The position numbers and the translations under genes were made by a program. Positions 7,469-12,892 of a DNA stretch of 16,687 nucleotides are shown in pieces; position 1 is the first letter of the stretch; each line of letters begins with the position of its first letter. Origin of the DNA: CAZMUQ01 sp964569845 (lineage in GTDB: Archaea; Thermoproteota; Bathyarchaeia; Hecatellales; Hecatellaceae); contig CAZMUQ010000023.1 in assembly GCA_964569845.1 (NCBI GenBank), positions 1 through 16,687 on the forward strand, written 5' to 3'. The notes beneath the pieces are model-generated. The model saw nothing but the letters and a program-made list of their open reading frames with translations. It did no database searches and was not told the DNA's origin.

Positions 7469-9025
7469 TTAAAACTTTTTAGGCCAAAGAAGTGTTTTAG
7501 GTAGCTTATATTCACCAAATCTACGTTTAACCTCTAAAGGCCAATCTTCAACATTTAAACCGTGAGTTGAAAGAAAAGCAGTAATCCATCTTGAAATACC
7601 AAGCCCTGTACATCCTGTCCATATCTCCCTATTTTTAGCTTCATGAATACTAAAGCTTTTAACAAACTTATCCTTATGTATAAAGCATCCTGCAATTTCA
7701 AGCCACTCAGCCTTACCTCTTTCACCACGGTAGGGTAGGTAAACTTCAACATCAAATGCTGCAACATTTTCACTTCTACTTATATCTCCAATTTCACCCT
7801 CCTTCATATAGAAAGGAGCTGCTGCAACAACCCTCCATTCAAGCTCTAAAATTTTATCTACAACTCTAACAACCTCATCAACAATAGAATCTCTAATTTC
7901 AACAACTTGTTTAGGTGTTCCAAGATAAACAAGCTCAATTCTCCTAAACTCTTGAAGCCTAGCTAAACCTTCAACACCACCACCCTCCCAACGGTAGGTC
8001 CAGCCAGACCTATCATAAAGCTTAAAAGGTAAATCTTCAACTCTTAAAGTTTCATGACTAAAAAACTGCCAAAAAGGTTCACATTGAGCTGGAGCTAAAA
8101 CATACTCAGGATCTTTAATAATTCTTTTTAGCATATCTCTTGGAACAGTTTTAGTAAGCTTAACAGCCTCTTTAAACTCTTCAAATGCTTCAGGATCTCT
8201 TGGTGGAGGGCAAACATAATACATTCCTTCAGGGATTTCCTCCAGATACCCAGGCATTCTCCGCATAACATCTAAAGGTATAAGTTTAGGTAGCATAAAC
8301 GGCTGAAAATCAAGTTTATGAACAACCTCATCTAAAAGTATACTTTCAATAGACTCTAAAAGCTTAGCATAAGGTGTAGTGTAAATCCATTGACCTCTAC
8401 CAGGAAACTCCTTAATCCAACCATACTCTAAACAAGCTTTAGCAGGATCCTCCCAAAATTTAACTTTCTTAGGTGGACTTTGCTTAACAATCGGAATTTC
8501 AACGGCAGCTTGCTTAGGTTTTTCAAGTTTTTCTAAGGTTTCTCTTATAAGGTTAAAAACTCTATCAGGTACATTTCTTTTAAGTTCAGATTCACTCATA
8601 GGTTTAAGTTTAACATGCAATTCTTTATCTTTAAGCTTAACCTCATCAACATAAGTTAAACTTTTAATTTTCTCTAAAGCTTCTTTAGAAAATTCTTTAA
8701 CTGGAATTTGGAAAATTATTGTTGAGGCTTCAACTTTTCTTAAGCCGATCTTAAACTTTAACCCGAAATCTTCAGCTAAAATTTTTCTAAATCTTAAGGC
8801 TAAACTTGTTGGCCTAATCTTTAAATTTGAGGTAAAATTTACCGTTAAGATGTTTCCATTTAAACTTAAAATTTCAATTTTAACTTTTTCTAAATCATCC
8901 TTCCAAGTTTTTTTAAATGCTTCAAGAGTTTTTTCAGCAACTTCCTTAACATTTTCATTTAAACCTTCAATGTTACGGCTCATTGTGAAATTGCATGTAA
9001 AGCTTAACTTAACATCTTCCTGCAA
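7469..9025 (-). CDS. serS: Methanogen-type (type 2) seryl-tRNA synthetase
   Basis: This class II aminoacyl-tRNA synthetase attaches serine to tRNA-Ser. It is not the common SerRS: residues 1-165 lack the long antiparallel coiled coil and instead form an alpha/beta domain, as in the methanogen enzyme. In the catalytic core (about 190-518), C315 in LAPAQCEPFW, E364 in FRRIELVYLG (motif 2) and C472 in WTGCTGLGISRW (motif 3) match the zinc ligands of the Methanosarcina barkeri enzyme, Cys306, Glu355 and Cys461; the first interval, 49 residues, is identical. The GCTGLGISRW segment is the ATP-binding motif 3. Length 518 fits the family. The start is TTG at 9023-9025, with GAGGTG at 9033-9038, seven bases upstream; it overlaps the end of pcc1 by 22 bases. 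ATG at residue 15 is an alternative but would cut the first strand. No second SerRS is in the window. Confidence 0.93.
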   Translation of the reverse strand: MQEDVKLSFTCNFTMSRNIEGLNENVKEVAEKTLEAFKKTWKDDLEKVKIEILSLNGNILTVNFTSNLKIRPTSLALRFRKILAEDFGLKFKIGLRKVEASTIIFQIPVKEFSKEALEKIKSLTYVDEVKLKDKELHVKLKPMSESELKRNVPDRVFNLIRETLEKLEKPKQAAVEIPIVKQSPPKKVKFWEDPAKACLEYGWIKEFPGRGQWIYTTPYAKLLESIESILLDEVVHKLDFQPFMLPKLIPLDVMRRMPGYLEEIPEGMYYVCPPPRDPEAFEEFKEAVKLTKTVPRDMLKRIIKDPEYVLAPAQCEPFWQFFSHETLRVEDLPFKLYDRSGWTYRWEGGGVEGLARLQEFRRIELVYLGTPKQVVEIRDSIVDEVVRVVDKILELEWRVVAAAPFYMKEGEIGDISRSENVAAFDVEVYLPYRGERGKAEWLEIAGCFIHKDKFVKSFSIHEAKNREIWTGCTGLGISRWITAFLSTHGLNVEDWPLEVKRRFGEYKLPKTLLWPKKF

Positions 9026-9273
9026 CCTACTACACCTCTTAAAGTTTTTTCTGCGAGTTGGAAACTTGCTAAAATATCATCTAAAGTTGAAAGAAATGTT
9101 TCAAAACTTTTTCTACATTCAATATAGGTTAAAACATTTTTACCTTTACACCATGTTTTAACTTTTAAACCTTTTGGTGTTGGAGTATTATCTGGAGATA
9201 TACTATCAACTAAAATTTTAGCATACCTTGCACTTTTAACTGGGATAACAATTTTAGCCTTAAAAATGCTCAA
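9004..9273 (-). CDS. pcc1: KEOPS complex subunit Pcc1
   Basis: This 89-residue protein fits the small Pcc1 family: a beta-strand opening KAKIVIPVKSARYAKILVDSISPDN, a second strand pair GLKVKTWCKGKNVLTYIECRKSFETFLSTLDDILASFQLAEKTL ending in a long helix. Pcc1 is the dimerising subunit of KEOPS, which with Kae1, Bud32 and Cgi121 makes the t6A37 modification of ANN-decoding tRNAs. The start must be TTG at 9271-9273: a TAA lies in frame three codons upstream and no other usual start codon lies between. GGAT precedes it. It overlaps the seryl-tRNA synthetase start by 22 bases and follows the RecJ-like gene by 41. Pcc1 next to RecJ-like and S15 genes is, as I recall, a recurrent archaeal arrangement, which supports the call for such a short protein. 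Confidence 0.85.
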   Translation of the reverse strand: MSIFKAKIVIPVKSARYAKILVDSISPDNTPTPKGLKVKTWCKGKNVLTYIECRKSFETFLSTLDDILASFQLAEKTLRGVVGCRKMLS

Positions 9274-9314
9274 CCAGCATCCTTAAACTTAACGTTTTCG
9301 GTTGAAATAAAAGT

Positions 9315-10760
9315 TTAGCTTTTAACTTTTCTTAATTCTTCACCAACCATAAGGTTAACATATTTAATAAACTCTTTTTCACATTTTTCAGGTATAGTTG
9401 CACCAGCAGCAATGCTGTGACCTCCACCTTTACCTTTAACTTTTTCTGAAGCTTTTTGCATAATTAAACCTAAATTTAAGCCTTTATCTACAAGAATTTG
9501 GCTTGTACGGGCTGAAATCTTAACTTTACCATCTCTTGTTTTTGTTAATGCTATAACTGGTTTATCAGGTTTAAAGTCAAAGGAGCTTGAAAGTATTGAG
9601 GCTATAGGGCTAAGCATTTTTTCATCAACAACATTGTGGCATTTAACTATGTAGATATTTTCATCCTCAATAATCAATCTTTTTTTCTCCTCCATTAAAA
9701 TGCTAATATAACCTCCAATGGTTTTACGGTATTCATTCAGAAGATTTTGAGCTTCCTCAAGAAACTCTCCTCTACAACCAAGACACAAACTTACAGCAAG
9801 CCCAGGTTTACCCATTTTTACACATGCATTAAGAAGAGCAGCATATTCACGTGCATCTCTAAGTGGAGTCCATTTATCCTCTAGGGTGAAACTATAAACA
9901 CAACCTATAAGCTGAAAAATTAAGTCCCCTGTAAAACCTTTAGATGCAAGATAAACTGTAAGCTGAGAGAAAATTTTCTCCTTCTCCTCCTTACTTAAAT
10001 CTACAAGTGAACGCCACCTATCATCAACCTTAACAGGTATACCTAAGCCTGCAAGAAAACTTAAGCATCTATCCTCCTCACCACTAAGCCCAGGTATAAA
10101 TGGGTTCATGGTTGTAGCTATAGCTTTATGGATAGGTCTTGTCTCTCTACCATAAAAAAGTAGGTCTGTTTCAACCTTAACAAGCCCAGCCTTTTCAGCA
10201 TCTTCAACAACAAGCTTATTTAAGCTTTGAAGACATCTACCTTTACCCTTATCTTGAAGGTCTCCTAAAGCTCCAACAATAGCTAAGCATGAAAGATCTA
10301 CATTATTTTTATCCATATTTTTTGCAACAAAATAGCATACACTTGAACCACTAACCTCAGAAGCACCATCAATCCCATGAAGCATAGGGTTTAAGTGAAG
10401 GATGTTTTTAGGATTTAAGTTTAAAGGTTTATGGTGGTCTAAAACAATAATTTTTAAGTTTTCAGGTATATGCTCCTGTAGAATATCAAGGTAGCCGCTT
10501 CCAATTTCAGCAAAAAGATAAACATTTGAAGCTATCTCCCTAATCTCCCTTAAAATATTCTCATCAACTCTATCTATAATTCTTAAAAGAAATTTTCCTC
10601 CAAGCCTGTAAATAGCCTTTCCAATTATTGAACCTGCAGCAACACCATCAGCATCACTATGAGCAAAAATTGGGATAAATTCTTCAGCCTCAACAAGTTT
10701 AACAATCTCATCAGCAACAATTTTACAATTATTAAAGAAATCCTCAAACCTTTTATCCAT
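9315..10760 (-). CDS. Archaeal RecJ-like DHH/DHHA1 phosphoesterase (GAN-type nuclease)
   Basis: This 481-residue protein has the DHH phosphoesterase layout: HSDADG at 34-39 (motif I), LDHHKP at 107-112 (motif III, DHH), GALGD at 163-167 (motif IV) and a C-terminal DHHA1 domain ending in GGGHSIAAGA at 446-455. Archaeal members include GAN, the GINS-associated single-strand nuclease of the replisome, and other RecJ-like exonucleases acting on DNA or RNA. At motif II the expected F-x-D-x-GSG is FAEIGSG, with Glu85 where an Asp metal ligand is usual, so activity may be altered. The ATG at 10758-10760 has only a distant GAGG, about 13 bases upstream. It is the second gene of the operon, 32 bases after S15, and is followed by pcc1. 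Whether it is a nuclease or a Cdc45-like structural partner cannot be told. Confidence 0.85.
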   Translation of the reverse strand: MDKRFEDFFNNCKIVADEIVKLVEAEEFIPIFAHSDADGVAAGSIIGKAIYRLGGKFLLRIIDRVDENILREIREIASNVYLFAEIGSGYLDILQEHIPENLKIIVLDHHKPLNLNPKNILHLNPMLHGIDGASEVSGSSVCYFVAKNMDKNNVDLSCLAIVGALGDLQDKGKGRCLQSLNKLVVEDAEKAGLVKVETDLLFYGRETRPIHKAIATTMNPFIPGLSGEEDRCLSFLAGLGIPVKVDDRWRSLVDLSKEEKEKIFSQLTVYLASKGFTGDLIFQLIGCVYSFTLEDKWTPLRDAREYAALLNACVKMGKPGLAVSLCLGCRGEFLEEAQNLLNEYRKTIGGYISILMEEKKRLIIEDENIYIVKCHNVVDEKMLSPIASILSSSFDFKPDKPVIALTKTRDGKVKISARTSQILVDKGLNLGLIMQKASEKVKGKGGGHSIAAGATIPEKCEKEFIKYVNLMVGEELRKVKS

Positions 10761-10792
10761 AAGGTAAATTAAACCTCTTATTAAACAGTTTA

Positions 10793-11242
10793 CTAAAGGA
10801 ATGATCCTACTTTAGGTTCATAACGCCAGTCTGGTGGAAGAACCCCCTCCCTCTTATAGTATTCTGAAAGCCTATGAATTTTAGACTCTAAAAGTTGAAG
10901 GTTATGGATATTTCTACGGTCACTTCTATTTTTCTCCAGATGCCTAACCATTCTTTCAGCTTTTTTAAGTAGGTTTGAAAGGTCTTCAGGGATTTTTGGA
11001 GCTAAGTTGTGTTCCCTAAGAATTTGGAGAACACTTTTATCAGTTACAGCTTTAACAAGCGGGATACCATACTGGTCTCTAAGAATTTGGCCTATCATAC
11101 TTGGGGGGTAACCTTCTCTTGCAAGTTTAACAACTAAAGCTTCAACTTCATCAGCCCTATACTCACACCACGAAGGAGCCCTTTTAAATACTGGTCTTGT
11201 TGAATGTGATTTACCTCTTTTATGGGAGTGAATTCTAGCCAT
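10793..11242 (-). CDS. rps15: 30S ribosomal protein S15 (uS15)
   Basis: This is the archaeal long form of S15, about 150 residues: an N-terminal extension MARIHSHKRGKSHSTRP and the conserved PSWCEYRADEVEALVVKLA, then the four-helix S15 domain ending in RLSEYYKREGVLPPDWRYEP. It binds the central domain of 16S rRNA during 30S assembly. I chose ATG at 11240-11242. A GTG three codons upstream could extend it, but that GTG is part of the AGGTGG Shine-Dalgarno at 11248-11253, which sits five bases before the ATG, and family members begin MARIHSHK or similar. It is the first gene of the six-gene operon, with a TATA element about 48 bases upstream. Confidence 0.96.
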   Translation of the reverse strand: MARIHSHKRGKSHSTRPVFKRAPSWCEYRADEVEALVVKLAREGYPPSMIGQILRDQYGIPLVKAVTDKSVLQILREHNLAPKIPEDLSNLLKKAERMVRHLEKNRSDRRNIHNLQLLESKIHRLSEYYKREGVLPPDWRYEPKVGSFL

Positions 11243-11284
11243 AAAATCCACCTAGCTCTAGCAGAATTATGGTTGTAGATACTT

Positions 11285-11294
11285 CCTTATAAGG
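11285..11294 (-). promoter_or_regulatory. TATA box for the S15 operon
   Basis: The palindrome CCTTATAAGG lies directly after the stop of the upstream winged-helix gene and about 48 bases before the S15 ATG. Transcription would begin near 11264, leaving a leader of about 22 bases that includes the AGGTGG ribosome binding site. Position and spacing fit an archaeal TATA box. Because it abuts the upstream gene, the operon may also be read through from the winged-helix pair. Confidence 0.5.
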
Positions 11295-11708
11295 TCAACT
11301 TTTCACATAGCGGTAACTTCCTCTAGTACCAATTCTTCTAATGCCATGTTTATCAAAATGCTTTAGTATAGCCTGCTGAATTACATCTTGATTATGATAC
11401 CATCCTCTCCTAGCCATCTCATCCCTAATCTCCTTTAACCTTTTAGGCTCATTAAAAAAGCCTTCATCCTTAAGAATAGTTAACCTTTCAACAACCTGAG
11501 AAGTTTCACCGCTTCTTTTATAACTTCTTCTCCCAGTTTTACCCTGCCTTTCTAAAGTTAAACCTGAAAATTCAACTTGCTCTAAAATCTTTGAAAGAAG
11601 ATTTTCATACTGCTCCTTAACATAACTATAGTCTCCACTAAGTTCAACCTCAAAATCTCCAATTTTAACTCTAAACCTTAAACCTGAAGCTTCAACCATA
11701 CCTACCAC
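11295..11708 (-). CDS. Small winged-helix protein, function unknown (second of a pair)
   Basis: I do not recognise a named family. The N-terminal part (about 5-45) reads as a short beta region RFRVKIGDFEVELSGD followed by a helix SYVKEQYENLLSKILEQV. A basic linker RQGKTGRRSYKRSGE follows. The C-terminal 70 residues have winged-helix character: a helix ERLTILKDEGFFN, a helix LKEIRDEMARRG, a recognition-like helix NQDVIQQAILKHFDKHG and a wing-like IRRIGTRGSYRYVKS. A nucleic-acid-binding role is likely. The start is GTG at 11706-11708, ten bases after GGAGG; an ATG three codons further in is possible but would be 19 bases from that site. The upstream winged-helix gene ends two bases before it, so the two are almost surely co-translated. 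It directly precedes the S15 promoter. Confidence 0.7.
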   Translation of the reverse strand: MVGMVEASGLRFRVKIGDFEVELSGDYSYVKEQYENLLSKILEQVEFSGLTLERQGKTGRRSYKRSGETSQVVERLTILKDEGFFNEPKRLKEIRDEMARRGWYHNQDVIQQAILKHFDKHGIRRIGTRGSYRYVKS

Positions 11709-11710
11709 TA

Positions 11711-12154
11711 TTATCCATCCTCCACATTTTCTAAATCACTAGTTAAGGTAGGAGATACCTCAAATTTTTTAAGAACGTTATCTAGTACTACAGCAACATT
11801 TATAGGTGAAATTTTATATCTTCCACGACTTGTAAGCTCAACGTAACCTTTTCTTTTAAGTTCAGTTAAACGTGCTGAAATCTGCTTTCTATCTACACCA
11901 AGTTTAGCTGAAATTTCCTCAGGGCTTAAATCTTCAGAGTTAATAGGGTTTAAAATTTTACTTGAAAGCTTGTAAGCAAGAAATCTAGCTAAAAGTACTG
12001 TTATTATACGCTCTGAAAGTGTAAGTTTTGATAGATTGACTGTGTAGATTGGTTCTCCTGTTTCCCTACCAATCCTAAACAGCTTTGTAGCCTTTTTAAC
12101 AAGGTTCTCGAAATATTCTTTCTCGTCAATAAGTAGTTCTTCTAAACTTTTCAA
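11711..12154 (-). CDS. Winged-helix DNA-binding protein, function unknown (first of a pair)
   Basis: This 147-residue protein has a helix-turn-helix and wing at about 76-118: LSPEEISAKLGVDRKQISARLTELKRKGYVELTSRGRYKISP, in which the second helix and RGRYKI wing are typical of archaeal wHTH regulators. The N-terminal 70 residues are helical and basic (FENLVKKATKLFRIGRETGEP), with a LTLSERIITVLLARFLAYKLS stretch that may serve for dimer or partner contact rather than a membrane span, as it holds Arg, Glu and Lys. The start is TTG at 12152-12154, fixed by a perfect GGAGGTG at 12160-12166, five bases upstream. It is paired with a second winged-helix gene two bases downstream. The upstream region has a tandem repeat and a hairpin, so autoregulation is a reasonable inference. 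Targets are unknown. Confidence 0.75.
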   Translation of the reverse strand: MKSLEELLIDEKEYFENLVKKATKLFRIGRETGEPIYTVNLSKLTLSERIITVLLARFLAYKLSSKILNPINSEDLSPEEISAKLGVDRKQISARLTELKRKGYVELTSRGRYKISPINVAVVLDNVLKKFEVSPTLTSDLENVEDG

Positions 12155-12188
12155 TAAAACACCTCCACTCTAGGAAGACACAGCCACA

Positions 12189-12199
12189 AATAAAAATTT
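12189..12199 (-). promoter_or_regulatory. Candidate TATA element for the winged-helix pair
   Basis: The minus strand reads AAATTTTTATT about 38-40 bases before the TTG start at 12154. Transcription would begin near 12167, just before the GGAGGTG ribosome binding site. The stretch overlaps the end of a hairpin and is also T-rich, so it could equally be the terminator of the upstream rdgB-like gene. Confidence 0.3.
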
Positions 12200-12213
12200 T
12201 TCGACTGAAAAAT
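12196..12213. repeat. Perfect hairpin between the pyrophosphatase and winged-helix genes
   Basis: ATTTTTC at 12196-12202 and GAAAAAT at 12207-12213 form a perfect seven-base-pair stem with the four-base loop GACT. On the minus strand it is followed by TTTTATTTG. It may be a terminator for the pyrophosphatase gene, whose stop is about 40 bases upstream, or part of an operator for the winged-helix pair. Confidence 0.4.
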
Positions 12214-12229
12214 ACATGAAAATATACAT
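12207..12229. repeat. Tandem 11/12-base direct repeat, possible operator
   Basis: GAAAAATACAT (12207-12217) is followed at once by GAAAATATACAT (12218-12229): the same word with one extra T-A step. It lies about 8-30 bases upstream of the candidate TATA element of the winged-helix pair, the usual place for an archaeal activator or a repressor site next to BRE. Its reading as an operator is inference. Confidence 0.35.
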
Positions 12230-12251
12230 AGAAATCAAAGAAAATTCAAAA

Positions 12252-12815
12252 TCAAACATTAAACATGTTCTTAAACCATTTAAAGAATGCTCTAGAAGCT
12301 TTTGACCTATGAGAAAACTTATTTTTCTCTTCAACACTCATCTCAGCAAAAGTTTTCCTAGAATTTTTAGGCTTAAATATTGGGTCAAAACCGAAACCAT
12401 GCTCTCCACGAGGCTTACTAACAATTACACCATCAACCCTACCCCTAAAAATTTTAGGTGAAATATTTGGAGAACCGAAAGCAATAACCGATAAAAAGTA
12501 AGCTTTTCTATTCTTAACATTAACCATAAGCCTCAAAATACCCTCAAAACCAATAGTTTTATAAGTATAAGAGGAGTATGGACCTGGAAAACCTTTAAGA
12601 GAAGGAATAAACAAACCTGAATCCTCAACAAAAACAGGGAGACGATACTTATCTAAAACACTTTTAAGGCTAGTTAAGGCTATCTGTTCAAGATTTTCAG
12701 ATTGAATTTCAACAGCTTCAAAGTTCAGATGCTTAACTTTAACACCATACTTTAAGGCTAAGCTTTCAACTTCCCTGAATTTTCCAGTATTTCTAGTTGC
12801 AAAATAAGCCTCCAT
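12252..12815 (-). CDS. rdgB: XTP/dITP diphosphatase (Ham1/RdgB family)
   Basis: This 187-residue enzyme belongs to the Ham1/RdgB family, which hydrolyses dITP, XTP and other non-canonical purine triphosphates to monophosphate and pyrophosphate, cleaning the nucleotide pool. Family motifs are in order: TRNTGK at 7-12, the EDSGL metal-binding stretch at 64-68, GFPGPYSS at 75-82, GFGFDPIF at 140-147 and SHRSKA at 168-173. Length is normal for archaea. The ATG at 12813-12815 has no Shine-Dalgarno; a TTTAAAAT element about 28 bases upstream fits a leaderless mRNA. It stands alone: 76 bases separate it from the acetoacetyl-CoA synthetase end and 97 from the winged-helix pair. Confidence 0.93.
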   Translation of the reverse strand: MEAYFATRNTGKFREVESLALKYGVKVKHLNFEAVEIQSENLEQIALTSLKSVLDKYRLPVFVEDSGLFIPSLKGFPGPYSSYTYKTIGFEGILRLMVNVKNRKAYFLSVIAFGSPNISPKIFRGRVDGVIVSKPRGEHGFGFDPIFKPKNSRKTFAEMSVEEKNKFSHRSKASRAFFKWFKNMFNV

Positions 12816-12838
12816 TAAATATCAAAAAAGTTTAAGAG

Positions 12839-12846
12839 ATTTTAAA
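12839..12846 (-). promoter_or_regulatory. TATA element for the pyrophosphatase gene, leaderless spacing
   Basis: The minus strand reads TTTAAAAT centred about 28 bases before the ATG at 12815. With the usual archaeal TATA-to-start distance, transcription would begin at or next to the ATG. The lack of any ribosome binding site there supports a leaderless transcript. Confidence 0.4.
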
Positions 12847-12892
12847 CTTTAATGTTTTACTCTAAAACCATCTTAATTATTAAAAAGTAGGC

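Noticed and set aside
7555..7773. Minus-strand frame of 72 codons inside the SerRS gene.
   Set aside because: It is a shifted frame across motif 3 of the synthetase, with no initiation signal.
8850..9161. Plus-strand open frame of 103 codons.
   Set aside because: It is antisense to the SerRS start and pcc1, both well supported; its Phe/Leu/Lys-rich product is typical of a reverse-strand shadow.
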